From NCBI RefSeq assembly GCF_001953885.1, contig NZ_MQUS01000002.1, forward strand, positions 1 to 64,000: a DNA stretch of 64,000 nt, read 5' to 3'. This document shows, in pieces, positions 24,972 through 33,944 of the stretch (positions are counted from its first letter, which is position 1; every line of letters begins with the position of its first letter). The notes under the pieces are model-generated. The model did no database searches. It worked only from the letters and a program-made list of their open reading frames with translations, and was not told where the DNA came from. Position numbers and translations under genes: made by a program. This DNA is from Streptomyces sp. IMTB 2501. GTDB taxonomy: Bacteria; Actinomycetota; Actinomycetes; Streptomycetales; Streptomycetaceae.

Positions 24972-25922
24972 ATGCACACCGACCTCGTGGCGGCCCTGGA
25001 CATCGGCGGTACCAAGATTGCCGGCGCGCTGGTGGACGACGACGGACGGATCCTGACGCGGGCCCAGCGCGGCACGCCCGCCCAGCAGGACGGCGAAACG
25101 GTCATGCGGGCCGTCGAGGAGGTGCTCGGCGAGCTCGCCGGGGCACCGCTGTGGGGACACGCCCGCGCCATCGGCATCGGCAGCGCCGGCCCGGTGGACG
25201 CCTCTGCGGGCACCGTGAGCCCCGTGAACGTGCCGGGCTGGCGCGACTTCCCGCTGGTCGAGCGGGTACGCGCGGTCACCGGTGGTCTTCCGGTCGAGCT
25301 GATCGGCGACGGGGTCGCGATCACGGCCGCCGAGCACTGGCAGGGCGCCGCCCGCGGCCACGACAACGCGCTGTGCATGGTGGTGTCGACCGGCGTGGGC
25401 GGCGGCCTGGTCCTGAACGGCCGGCTGCATCCCGGTCCGACCGGCAACGCCGGGCACATCGGGCACATCAGCGTCGACCTCGACGGCGACCCGTGCCCGT
25501 GCGGTTCGCGCGGCTGCGTGGAGCGGATCGCGAGCGGGCCGAACATCGCCCGCCGGGCCCTGGAACAGGGCTGGCGTCCCGGCCCCGACGGCGACACCTC
25601 GGCCGCCGCGGTGGCCGCCGCCGCCCGTGAGGGCGACCCGGTCGCGGTGGCGTCCTTCGAGCGGGCGGCCCAGGCGCTGGCCGCCGGGATCGCGGCCACC
25701 GCGACCCTGGTCGAGATCGACATCGCGGTGATCGGCGGGGGCGTCGGCAAGGCGGGCGACATCCTCTTCACACCGCTGCGCAAGGCACTCACCGACTACG
25801 CGACGCTGTCCTTCGTCCGGCGGCTTACGGTCGTGCCCGCGCAGATGGGTACGGACGCGGGTTTGGTGGGGGCGGCAGCAGCCGCGCTGGCACGGCGGCC
25901 GGACGCGACGGCGGGGGTCTGA
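24972..25922 (+). CDS. ROK-family sugar kinase
   Basis: 316 residues. It phosphorylates a hexose or amino sugar with ATP. DIGGTK (10-15) is the phosphate loop, GSAGPVDASAG and DGVAITAAEHWQGAA follow, and GHIGHISVDLDGDPCPCGSRG carries the ROK zinc cysteines (Cys175, 177, 182). There is no N-terminal HTH, so it is an enzyme and not a repressor. ATG 24972 follows a GGGGAG site. It is divergent from the LacI gene. With the GH27 enzyme nearby, a role in using released galactose or a related sugar is plausible. Confidence 0.85.
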   Translation: MHTDLVAALDIGGTKIAGALVDDDGRILTRAQRGTPAQQDGETVMRAVEEVLGELAGAPLWGHARAIGIGSAGPVDASAGTVSPVNVPGWRDFPLVERVRAVTGGLPVELIGDGVAITAAEHWQGAARGHDNALCMVVSTGVGGGLVLNGRLHPGPTGNAGHIGHISVDLDGDPCPCGSRGCVERIASGPNIARRALEQGWRPGPDGDTSAAAVAAAAREGDPVAVASFERAAQALAAGIAATATLVEIDIAVIGGGVGKAGDILFTPLRKALTDYATLSFVRRLTVVPAQMGTDAGLVGAAAAALARRPDATAGV

Positions 25923-26146
25923 GCCGGGAGGTCGGTAGGGCGCTGCGCGCCGGGAGGCGCCTCCCCCAGAGGGGGTACCCCCAGTGCCCACCCCCGCAGC
26001 GCCGGCGGTGCTTTGCAGGCCGACGGCACCGCGGTTCCCCGAGGGGCGCGGGGCCGTATCGATGTGCGGCTGCGGATGCGTGGGCGCGTACAGCCCCACG
26101 CACCCGCGGCCGCGTACGGTCTGGCCGCCCTGGTGGGTGGGCGCGG
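25923..26146. other. Convergent intergenic region with dispersed Streptomyces palindromes
   Basis: Between the ROK kinase and the alpha-galactosidase. It contains GGGAGGCGCCTCCC near 25952-25967, GGGGGTACCCCC at 25971-25982 and a CCCCGAGGGGCGCGGGG variant near 26036-26054. These are the short palindromes commonly scattered between Streptomyces genes. They may end transcription from both sides. No gene is seen. Confidence 0.5.
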
Positions 26147-28192
26147 TCAGCAGGCCAGCATGGCGTTCGCCCAGTCCGCGTGGTCGGAGTCGTTGCCGTC
26201 TCCCGCGTCGGTGACGACAAGGCGGATGACCTGGGCGCCGGTGATGTCGGCGGAGACCGGCTGGGCGGGCATCGCGTTGGTCAGGACGCCGGTCGAGGCG
26301 ACCTTCGTGCCGTCCGCCCAGATCTCGAACGTGACGGTGCCCCTGGGGTCCTTCTCGTCGTCGACGCCGACGTCGGCAGTGACCTTCCGGCAGGTCCTGC
26401 CGGTGTAGAAGGAGACGTCGCTGGGTGCGTGGACTCCGAGGCCCTTGGTGTACACCGTGCCGCCGATGGTGATCGGGTGGCCGTCGCCCGCGTCGCTCTC
26501 CCCGTTGCTGGTGTCGCGTTCCACCGGCCCCCAACCATTCGTCGCCGACAGCCAGTTCAGGTCGCTGAGATACGACGTCCCGGCGGGCGGCCGTACCACG
26601 ACCGACGCGGTCAGCGGGAGGGTGCTGGTGACGCGCTGTCCGGCCGGAGAGCGGTAACGCGCCTGGAGCGTGAGGCCGTAGGAGCCGGTGGGGGTTCCGG
26701 CCGGGGCGGTGACGCTCCAGCCCGTGCGCAGGCTCCGGCCGGTGGCGAGGCCGGTCGCCGTGGTCGCCGAGGTGGGCCGTACGGTCCACCCCTCGGGGCC
26801 GGTCAGGGACACGGACACCCCCCGCGCGGGGGTGCGGCCGAGGTCGGTGACGGTGCTGGTCAGCGGCGTCGGGGCGGCGGCCTCCAGCAACGGGCCGCCG
26901 CCCAGGCCCAGTTCGGTGGCGGGCGGGTTGGCCGCCCAGTGCGGGTCGGCCGAGACGCGCAGCAAAGCCGTGCCATGGGCCGGGACAGTGGCCGCGATGG
27001 TGCCCGCGGTGTTGTAGCTGCGGTGCTGCCACAGGTCGCGCAGGGTGTAGGCGGGGGCGACGGGAAGGCCTGCGGCGGCCGCGCTGGTGGCGATCCGCTG
27101 GGCGGCGCCTGACTCGTTGAACAGGGCGACCGCCCGGCTGCCGTCCTTCATCTCCTTGGCGATCACCCAGCGTCCGCCTGTGGCGGAGACGACCGTGCCC
27201 TGCTTGCCCAGCGGGTCCTGGTCGACGGCGATGACGTCCTTGTTGTCCAGGATGCCGAAGGTCGCCTGGGAGGCCTTGCGCAGGTCGGTGCCGATGAGCA
27301 GCGGCGCGGACATGACCGACCAGAGGGAGAAGTGCGAGCGGTACTCGGTGTCCGTCATGCCGCCGTTGCCGACCTCCAGCATGTCGGGGTCGTTCCAGTG
27401 GCCGGGCCCGGCGTACGGCGCGAGCGGCAGGTTCTGCTTGAGGATCGACAGCATCGAGCCCCAGTTGTCGCTGATGTCACCGGTGGTGCGCCACAGATGA
27501 CCGACGCCCGCCGCCCACTCCCAGGGCTTGTTCTCGCCCCATTCGCAGATGCTGTAGACGATGGGCCGCCCGGTCGCCTTGAGCGCGTCGCGCATGGTCG
27601 TGTAGCGCTGCCTGGCGTCGACGCCCTGGTTGTTGCAGTTGTCATACTTCAGGTAGTCCACGCCCCAGTCGGCGAACTGCCGGGCGTCGCTGTACTCGTG
27701 GCCGAGCGCGCCCGGGAACCCCGCGCTGTTGCAGGTCTTGGTGCCGGCGCTGGTGTAGATGCCGAGTTTGAGTCCCTTGGAGTGGACGTAGTCGGCGACG
27801 GCCTTGATGCCGTTCGGGAAACGGGCCGGGTCGGGCACCAGCTTGCCGTCGGCGTCGCGGTGCGGCAGCGCCCAGCAGTCGTCCAGGTTGACGTACTGAT
27901 AGCCGGCGTCCTTCAGGCCCTTCGCCACGAAGAGGTCGGCGATGCCCTTGACCATGCTCTCGTTGAAGTCGGCGCCGCAGTGGGTGGAGTTCCAGTTGTT
28001 GAAGCCCATCGGCGGGGTGAGGGCGAGGCCGTCGGCCGGCGCGCGGCCGGCGGAGGCTGCCGGGGCCTGGGCGGGGGGCACGTGCGTGGGGGAGGCGTGT
28101 GCGGGGGCGGCCAGGCCCGCCGCGCACAGCAGTCCCGCGGTGAACGCTTCGACCACTCTTCGGCGGGTTGTGCGGGTGTGAGGGTGACGCAT
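26147..28192 (-). CDS. Secreted alpha-galactosidase (GH27) with NEW3 and NPCBM domains
   Basis: 681 residues. It releases terminal alpha-galactose from oligo- or polysaccharides outside the cell. A signal peptide (about 1-33, with TTRRRV, possibly Tat) ends at PAHA. The GH27 barrel (about 56-430) shows LTPPMGFNNWN, the nucleophile Asp184 in YLKYDNCNN and the acid/base Asp in WRTTGDISDNW (239 or 242). A NEW3-type domain (about 445-540) and a C-terminal NPCBM sugar-binding domain (about 550-681, TKGLGVHAPSDVSFY) follow. ATG 28192 has GGAGGAA eight bases upstream. It is likely controlled with the LacI/ROK genes. Confidence 0.92.
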   Translation of the reverse strand: MRHPHTRTTRRRVVEAFTAGLLCAAGLAAPAHASPTHVPPAQAPAASAGRAPADGLALTPPMGFNNWNSTHCGADFNESMVKGIADLFVAKGLKDAGYQYVNLDDCWALPHRDADGKLVPDPARFPNGIKAVADYVHSKGLKLGIYTSAGTKTCNSAGFPGALGHEYSDARQFADWGVDYLKYDNCNNQGVDARQRYTTMRDALKATGRPIVYSICEWGENKPWEWAAGVGHLWRTTGDISDNWGSMLSILKQNLPLAPYAGPGHWNDPDMLEVGNGGMTDTEYRSHFSLWSVMSAPLLIGTDLRKASQATFGILDNKDVIAVDQDPLGKQGTVVSATGGRWVIAKEMKDGSRAVALFNESGAAQRIATSAAAAGLPVAPAYTLRDLWQHRSYNTAGTIAATVPAHGTALLRVSADPHWAANPPATELGLGGGPLLEAAAPTPLTSTVTDLGRTPARGVSVSLTGPEGWTVRPTSATTATGLATGRSLRTGWSVTAPAGTPTGSYGLTLQARYRSPAGQRVTSTLPLTASVVVRPPAGTSYLSDLNWLSATNGWGPVERDTSNGESDAGDGHPITIGGTVYTKGLGVHAPSDVSFYTGRTCRKVTADVGVDDEKDPRGTVTFEIWADGTKVASTGVLTNAMPAQPVSADITGAQVIRLVVTDAGDGNDSDHADWANAMLAC

Positions 28193-28398
28193 CGTTGACG
28201 TTCCTCCGACTCGCGAACGGGTGGATGACGACATGGCTCCGCCTGGGCGTCATGTGTGTCAGCTGTGCGCGTTTACGGTAGGACGTGTCGGACTGTGTTG
28301 GAAGAGGTGTGTCCGGACTGTTCGATATCCCGTCAGAAGCCTTGACGGGCGGGAGATTTCACCCGCCGGTGTGATGGAGCGTTCGGATGTGTTGGCTT

Positions 28399-28410
28399 CC
28401 GAAGCTTCGG
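28399..28410. promoter_or_regulatory. 12-bp palindrome upstream of the alpha-galactosidase gene
   Basis: CCGAAGCTTCGG is perfectly palindromic and lies about 210 bp before the start of the GH27 gene, in the region shared with the end of the DinB-type gene. It could be an operator, but no regulator is matched to it. A GGCGGG/CCCGCC hairpin lies near 28352-28372. Confidence 0.3.
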
Positions 28411-28452
28411 ATGGGTGCCTTCCCCAGGCTGCGGATGTGTCCGCTTCCCGGC

Positions 28453-29238
28453 TCACGCCCCGTCGTCGACGCGCCCCCAACCGGGCAGCGGAGGCTGGGG
28501 CCATGCGGGTGGGCGGGGCAGGTGGTGTCCCGGAGGGTCGGTGGTCAGCGCGTCGGCCGGAGTCCGTCCGCTGAGCCAACCGAGCAGCTGGTGCCCGGCC
28601 CCGGCGACCGAGGGGCCCTGGGCCGCCACCGACCAGTGCCGGCCGAGATCCTCCGCCTCCACCGAGGCGAGCGGAAAGCCCTGGGCGCGCAGTGTGGCGA
28701 GGGTGTCGTCCAGCGCCCAGGCGACATACGCGTCCGGCCACTGGTCGGTGCCCTGTCCCAGGCCCAGGTCGAGATGGTGGGTCTCCAGTTCCCTCAGGCA
28801 GCGCAGCAGCAGGTACCGGGCCGGGTGGAGCCAGCCGGCCAGCGCCGGGACCAGGCGGTCCCAGACGGGGGCGGGCGTCGTATGCGCCTGCGCCGCGAAC
28901 CGGTCCAGGCTCTCCCTCAGCCTGGCCACGAGCCGGTCCGCGGGCAGCGCCGCGTCCCGCTCGACGGCGGCCGACAGCGTCGCCGCGTCCGCGCGCGGGC
29001 CCGGTTCCCGGCCGGTGCGCGCGAGCCGCAGCAGCCACACATAGGCGTCGACGCTGCGGGCGACGTGGGCGAGTACATGCCCGCGCGTCCAGCCGGGCAG
29101 CTCCGACGGGGCGCGCAACCCGGCGTCGGACAGCCCGGCCGCCGCCCGGACCAGCCGGTCACCGGAGCGCACGACGTCCTCGATGCGATGCCCTGCGAGG
29201 TGATCGTCCGCGGCGCCGAAGGCTGTGGGCCCGTTCAC
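28453..29238 (-). CDS. Maleylpyruvate isomerase/DinB-type (mycothiol-dependent) family protein
   Basis: 261 residues. The N-terminal four-helix bundle has the family pattern LPGWTRGHVLAHVARSVDAY and a downstream RELETHHLDLG metal-His helix, as in MDMPI_N proteins that use mycothiol. The precise substrate is unknown. GTG 29238 overlaps the upstream gene as GTGA, so the two are coupled. The C-terminus is Pro-rich and lies close to the GH27 promoter region. Confidence 0.75.
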   Translation of the reverse strand: MNGPTAFGAADDHLAGHRIEDVVRSGDRLVRAAAGLSDAGLRAPSELPGWTRGHVLAHVARSVDAYVWLLRLARTGREPGPRADAATLSAAVERDAALPADRLVARLRESLDRFAAQAHTTPAPVWDRLVPALAGWLHPARYLLLRCLRELETHHLDLGLGQGTDQWPDAYVAWALDDTLATLRAQGFPLASVEAEDLGRHWSVAAQGPSVAGAGHQLLGWLSGRTPADALTTDPPGHHLPRPPAWPQPPLPGWGRVDDGA

Positions 29239-29588
29239 CGGAACTCCCGTACGACCTCGATACGGCCGACGATATGAGCGTTGAACTCGTCCAACTCCTC
29301 GGCCGGTACCCACAGTTCCAGGATCGTCTCGCCACCCGCCCGCTGTACCGGATAGCGGGCGAGGAACTCGGTGTCGACCTCGAAGCGGGTCACGAAGCCG
29401 GCGCCGTCGTACCGGACGTTCCAGTCCCGGGCGATCCGGATCGCGTAGTCCTCGTTGAGGACCGGGTAGAAGATCGGCTGCTCCGGGAGCCGGGGTGGCC
29501 AGGCCCGCCAGTCGAGAGCGCGGACCAGCTCCAGTTCCTTGGGGCCGGTGGGGCGCCAGAGGGTCGTGGTGGGGGGTGGGCTGGTCAT
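29235..29588 (-). CDS. ADP-ribosylation/crystallin J1-annotated small protein
   Basis: 117 residues. LWRPTGPKELELV, WRAWPPRLPEQPIFYPVLNE and the C-terminal ELWVPAEELDEFNAHIVG match a small actinobacterial family often labelled ADP-ribosylation/crystallin J1; I know of no proven activity. It is soluble and acidic. It is coupled by a four-base overlap to the DinB-type gene downstream. Confidence 0.7.
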   Translation of the reverse strand: MTSPPPTTTLWRPTGPKELELVRALDWRAWPPRLPEQPIFYPVLNEDYAIRIARDWNVRYDGAGFVTRFEVDTEFLARYPVQRAGGETILELWVPAEELDEFNAHIVGRIEVVREFR

Positions 29589-29782
29589 GACGGCGCATTT
29601 CTGGTCGGGTGCTGCCTCGAAAGAGGGCAGGGCGGGATGCCGGACGATACCGGCGCCGTGCGGGCGCGTGCCAGCCGATTACGGCACGGCCGGCGCCGCA
29701 CGGCGCCGCGAACCGCCGTGCCGGCTCGTGGTGATGGGCGGCCGCCCGCTCCGCCCGCTCCGCCCGCTCCGCCCGGGCCCGA

Positions 29783-30051
29783 TCAGGCCCGATCGGCGAG
29801 CGGTCCGGGCAGGCCGGCCAGGTGGTCGAGTCCGTCGGCGAGCCGCTGGTGCTGGTCGCGGGCGTGCTCGCGGCACGGCAGGCACGTGACGCGCTCGGGG
29901 TGCCGCGAGACGAAGGCACGGGGCACCCGCAGCCCGTGCCCGCCTCGGCGGAGCGGGTGCCGACCAGACCGAACGCGGCGGCGAGGACGTTGCGCGGGGC
30001 CGCCGCGTCGCCCCGCGCCTTGACGTGGATATGACCGTCGGACGTCTCCAT
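29783..30051 (-). pseudogene. Small conserved protein broken by a single-base frameshift
   Basis: Two frames on the minus strand each look real. From ATG 30051 the first reads METSDGHIHVKARG to TRSAEAG. The second reads HGLRVPRAFVSRHPERV, then a zinc-type CLPC, and ends at 29783-29785. They join if one base is restored near 29939-29943 in a GC-rich run. The joined protein would be about 90 residues with a CxxC pair. Function is not recognised. It may be a true decay or a sequencing error in a homopolymer. Confidence 0.55.
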
Positions 30052-30136
30052 GCGCCCTCCCATCGGGACGACGGCCCGCATCGACCGCTTGCCGGTATCC
30101 GCGTGACCCCTGGCCGGATCCGCAGTTGGTCAGCCC

Positions 30137-30343
30137 ATGAAGAAGCGCAGCATGCTCGCCATCGCCACCCTGGCCACCGGATTCGTCGTGGCCGCCGTCA
30201 CCCCATCCCACGCGGCGGACAAGAGCCCCACCGGGATGTCCCTGGACGGTCTCGACGTTTCGAAGGCCCTCGACTCGACCGGAGGCCACCCGGTCACCCT
30301 GGACAGCTTCGGCTACGACGACACCGGCAACAGGGAGAAGTAG
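30137..30343 (+). CDS. Small secreted protein, hypothetical
   Basis: 68 residues. A Sec signal (KKRSMLAIATLATGFVVAAV, cleavage after SHA at about 26) leaves a mature peptide of about 42 residues, DKSPTGMSLDGLDVSKALDS and onward, polar and cysteine-free. No family is recognised. The start ATG 30137 lies in a gap between other genes, and codon use is ordinary. Confidence 0.6.
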   Translation: MKKRSMLAIATLATGFVVAAVTPSHAADKSPTGMSLDGLDVSKALDSTGGHPVTLDSFGYDDTGNREK

Positions 30344-30485
30344 CTCCGACGGCTCGTGGCGCAGGTGCCGGTGTCCCCGCCTCAGGGGCACCGGCATCGC
30401 CCTTCCGGCGCCCTCACCGGGGCGGGGTTTCCGTGGCAGGGTGAAGCGGGCAAGCCTCAGGGGGCCAACAGAAGAGGGGGAGTCC

Positions 30486-31529
30486 GTGACCGTCGTCTGG
30501 ATCAACGGCGCGTTCGGTGCGGGGAAGACCACCACCGCACGGGAACTGATCGAACTGATCCCGAACAGCACGCTCTTCGACCCCGAGGTCATCGGCGGAG
30601 GGCTCACGCAGCTGCTGCCGGCCAAGCGCCTCGCCGAGGTCGGCGACTTCCAGGACCTGCCGATCTGGCGCCGACTCGTGGTCGACACGGCGGCCGCGCT
30701 CCTCGCCGAGCTGGGCGGGACCCTCGTGGTGCCCATGACCCTGCTCCGCCAGGAGTACCGCGACGAGATCTTCGGCGGCCTCGCCGCCCGCAGGATTCCG
30801 GTGCACCATCTGCTGCTCGCTCCGGCTGAAACGATCCTGCGCGAGCGGATAGCCGGGCGGGAGATCCCGCCGGACCTGCCCGACGGCGAGATACGCCAGC
30901 GGCAGTGGGCCTACGACCACATCGAGCCGTACCGCGCCGCCCTCGCCTCCTGGCTCACCGCCGACGCCCATCTCGTGGACACCAGCGCCCTCACGCCGTA
31001 CGCCACCGCCGTCCGCATCGCCGACGCCGTGGGCAGCGGTGCCGTGCCCCCCTGTGACATCGTGCAGACCCCCGAGCCGACCGCCGAGACCCTCGCCGCC
31101 GGCGTGCTGCTGTTCGACGAGCACGACCGGGTGCTGCTCGTGGACCCCACCTACAAGCCCGGCTGGGAGTTCCCCGGCGGAGTGGTGGAACGTGGCGAGG
31201 CACCGGCCCGCGCCGGAATGCGCGAGGTCGCAGAGGAGATCGGAATACGGCTGAGAGAGGTGCCCCGCCTGCTCGTCGTCGACTGGGAACGGCCGGTGCC
31301 GCCCGGGTTCGGCGGGCTGCGGCTGCTGTTCGACGGCGGCCGGCTGGAGTCCGGCGAGGCGTCCCGGGTTGTGCTGCCCGGCCCGGAACTGCGCGCCTGG
31401 CGCTTCGCCACCGAGCAGGAGGCCGCCGGCATGCTGCCACCGGTCCGCTACGAGCGCCTGCGCTGGGCCCTGCGGGCCCGCGAGCGGGGAACCGCCCTGT
31501 ATCTGGAGGCCGGGGTACCGGTCGGCTGA
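30486..31529 (+). CDS. Fusion of a P-loop (TmrB-like) kinase and a Nudix hydrolase
   Basis: 347 residues. Residues 1-170 form an AAA/TmrB-like nucleotide-binding domain with Walker A INGAFGAGKTTTA and a conserved RERIAGRE lid region. Residues about 205-335 form a Nudix domain with an exact box, GGVVERGEAPARAGMREVAE then EIG. It could both phosphorylate a small molecule and hydrolyse a nucleoside diphosphate derivative, for example in self-protection or tRNA/NAD metabolism; the substrate is unknown. GTG 30486 is used because GAGGGGGAG is just upstream. Confidence 0.82.
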   Translation: MTVVWINGAFGAGKTTTARELIELIPNSTLFDPEVIGGGLTQLLPAKRLAEVGDFQDLPIWRRLVVDTAAALLAELGGTLVVPMTLLRQEYRDEIFGGLAARRIPVHHLLLAPAETILRERIAGREIPPDLPDGEIRQRQWAYDHIEPYRAALASWLTADAHLVDTSALTPYATAVRIADAVGSGAVPPCDIVQTPEPTAETLAAGVLLFDEHDRVLLVDPTYKPGWEFPGGVVERGEAPARAGMREVAEEIGIRLREVPRLLVVDWERPVPPGFGGLRLLFDGGRLESGEASRVVLPGPELRAWRFATEQEAAGMLPPVRYERLRWALRARERGTALYLEAGVPVG

Positions 31530-31690
31530 TCGGTCCGGGATGCGCCCTCCGGCGGCGGCTGGATACGTGCCCTTTGCTCAGCCGAGTCTTCCGGCGTGCG
31601 CGAGGAGACGGTGGCTGAAGGCCGCGCCGCATGCTCAGCCGGGTCGCCCGCACACGGCGGCCGGCCGTGGCCGGAAGACGTCCCCCGTGC

Positions 31691-32395
31691 TCAGCGAGTA
31701 CTCGCCGCCTTGCGCAGCGCGGCGGCCGCGCCGCCTACCACCGCGTCTCCGTGGCCGAAGCACGCGACGTCCGCGTCCAGCTCGGCCAACCGGTCGAGCG
31801 AAGCGCGGAGTTGGGCTCCGTCGAGGTTGAACACGCCCGGGATCACCGTGCCGTCGACCGGAGAGGCCGCCACCGTGTCCCCGGTGAACAGCACGCTCTG
31901 CGCGGGCAGGAACAGGGCGATGCTGCCGTCCGTGTGCCCGGGCACGTGGACGACGCGGGCGCCGCCGCCGAAGTCCAGGACATCGCCGTCGGACACGGTG
32001 GTGACCGCGGCCGGCGGCACCGGTGTGCCCGCGGGCAGGTGCCGCGCCGCCGCCGCGTGGACCGGTAGCTCCCACTCCTCGAAACGCGGTGGCGGGCCGG
32101 GGAGTTCACCACGGATGAACGGCGTGTCCAGTTCGTGTGCCAGCACCTCGGCACCGCTGAGTGCGGCGAACTCGCCCGCGCCGCCCACGTGGTCCTCGTG
32201 GAAGTGGGTCAGCACGATCCGCCCCACGTCCCCGGGCACGTACCCCATGCCCCTGACCAAGTCGGCGATCGCACGGCTGGCGCCGGTCGTGCCCGCGTCG
32301 ATCAGTGTCAACGCGTCGTCATCGCGCCAGAGATAGGCCTGGCCCACGGGGAAACGGAGGAGGTGCAGACGGGGGAGCAGTTCGATGACGTCCAT
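31691..32395 (-). CDS. MBL-fold metallo-hydrolase
   Basis: 234 residues. Metallo-beta-lactamase-fold hydrolase with a two-zinc site: THFHEDH (His64, His66, Asp68, His69), His in VVHVPGHTDGSIALF, Asp in LFTGDTVAA and the final GHGDAV. It is cytoplasmic. The substrate may be a thioester or lactone; no neighbour indicates which. ATG 32395 matches the family N-terminus. Confidence 0.85.
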   Translation of the reverse strand: MDVIELLPRLHLLRFPVGQAYLWRDDDALTLIDAGTTGASRAIADLVRGMGYVPGDVGRIVLTHFHEDHVGGAGEFAALSGAEVLAHELDTPFIRGELPGPPPRFEEWELPVHAAAARHLPAGTPVPPAAVTTVSDGDVLDFGGGARVVHVPGHTDGSIALFLPAQSVLFTGDTVAASPVDGTVIPGVFNLDGAQLRASLDRLAELDADVACFGHGDAVVGGAAAALRKAASTR

Positions 32396-32457
32396 GCCCC
32401 GACCGTAGGCAGCGCCCCCACCCGTGGGCGAGGGCGCTCTGCCGTCGGCAGAAGGGC

Positions 32458-33813
32458 TCAGCCCGCGGCGTAGTTGCGCAGGAACAGCGCCTCGGCGACC
32501 GAGAGGCGTTCCAGTTCCTCGGGGGACACGCTCTCGTCGACCGCGTGGATCTGCGCCTCCGGCTCGCTCAGACCGATGAGCAGGATCTCGGCCTGCGGGT
32601 AGAGGCCGGCGAGGGTGTTGCACAGCGGGATGGAGCCGCCCTGCCCGGCGTACTGCATGGTCTCGCCGGGGTAGGCGACCGCCATCGCGTCGGCCATCGC
32701 CTGGTACGCCGGGCTGGAGGGGTCGGCGCGGAAGGGCTGGCCCTGCCCGATCTGCTCGCTGGTGACCCGGGCACCCCAGGGGGTGTGCGCCTCGACGTGC
32801 GCCTGGAGCAGCTTGGTCGCCTCCGCGGCGTCCACGCCCGGCGGCACCCGCAGGCTGATCAGGGCGCGGGCGCTCGACTGCACGGACGGGGTGGCGCCGA
32901 TGACCGGCGGGCAGTCGATGCCGAGCACGGTGACCGCCGGGCGGGCCCAGATCCGGTCGGCGACCGAGCCGTCACCGATCAGCTCCACGCCGTCCAGCAC
33001 CCTGGCGTCCGAACGGAACTGCTCCTCGGTGTACTCCAGGCCGTCCCACGCCGCCGTCGCGTCGAGCCCGTCGACCGTGGTCGAACCGTCCTCGGCGCGC
33101 AGCGAGTCCAGCACACGGATCAGCGCGGCCAGCGCGTCCGGGGCGGCGCCGCCGAACTGGCCGGAGTGCAGATTGCCCGCGAGCGTGTCGACGGCCACCC
33201 GGACCAGGGTCATGCCGCGCAGGGTGGTGGTCACCGTCGGCAGGCCGACGCGGAAGTTACCCGCGTCGCCGATCACGATGGTGTCCGCGGCCAGCAGCTC
33301 CGGGTGCTGCTCGGCGTACCGCTCCAGGCCGCCCGTGCCCTGCTCCTCCGAGCCCTCGACGATCACCTTGACGTGCACCGGGACGCCGCCGTTCGCCTTC
33401 AGGGCGCGCAGCGCGAGCAGGTGCATGAGGACGCCGCCCTTGCAGTCGGCGCTCCCGCGGCCGTACCAGCGGCCGTCGCGCTCGGTCAGCTCGAACGGCG
33501 GGGTGGTCCAGCCCGCCTCGTCCAGCGGCGGCTGCACGTCGTAGTGCGCGTAGAGGAGAACCGTTTTAGCCCCCTCGGGGCCCGGCAGGTAGCCGTAGAC
33601 GGACTGGGTGCCGTCAGGGGTGTCCAGCAGGGCCACGTCGGCGAAACCCTCGGCGCGCAGGGCGTCGGCGATCCAACGCGCGGCGGCCTCGCTCTCGCTC
33701 TTCGGGAACTGCGCGAAGTCCGCCACCGACTTGAAGGCGACCAGTTCGGCCAGCTCCGCCTGGGCCCGTGGCAGCAGAGAGGCGACGGTCTCGGCGACCG
33801 GATTCGACGACAT
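32458..33813 (-). CDS. M20-family dipeptidase
   Basis: 451 residues. Zinc dipeptidase of the CNDP/PepV-like branch. Metal ligands are His90 (AHYDVQPP), Asp123 (GSADCKGG), the Glu pair of EGSEEQGTGG, Asp of GDAGNF and a final His in AQIHAVDESV. The dimerisation domain lies between about 200 and 320. ATG 33813 has GAGGAG seven bases upstream; a GTG six bases earlier is less well placed. It is cytoplasmic and probably recycles dipeptides. Confidence 0.9.
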   Translation of the reverse strand: MSSNPVAETVASLLPRAQAELAELVAFKSVADFAQFPKSESEAAARWIADALRAEGFADVALLDTPDGTQSVYGYLPGPEGAKTVLLYAHYDVQPPLDEAGWTTPPFELTERDGRWYGRGSADCKGGVLMHLLALRALKANGGVPVHVKVIVEGSEEQGTGGLERYAEQHPELLAADTIVIGDAGNFRVGLPTVTTTLRGMTLVRVAVDTLAGNLHSGQFGGAAPDALAALIRVLDSLRAEDGSTTVDGLDATAAWDGLEYTEEQFRSDARVLDGVELIGDGSVADRIWARPAVTVLGIDCPPVIGATPSVQSSARALISLRVPPGVDAAEATKLLQAHVEAHTPWGARVTSEQIGQGQPFRADPSSPAYQAMADAMAVAYPGETMQYAGQGGSIPLCNTLAGLYPQAEILLIGLSEPEAQIHAVDESVSPEELERLSVAEALFLRNYAAG

Positions 33814-33944
33814 GGGCACGCTCCTCGTGGGTGCGACGTTGTACGGGGTGATACCCCCGATACTCCCACAGTGGCCTGCGACGACGGCCGCCGTAGGATG
33901 CGAGGGACACTACGGCAGCGGCTGGATCGGAGCAGTAGACCATC

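Noticed and set aside
25950..25967. GGGAGGCGCCTCCC as a terminator hairpin
   Set aside because: A palindrome without a loop cannot form a normal hairpin. It is kept only as a dispersed palindrome.
24678..27032. 784-codon open frame on the minus strand across the ROK kinase
   Set aside because: It crosses a well-defined plus-strand gene and part of the GH27 gene in another frame. Composition is Arg/Gly/His-rich and not protein-like.
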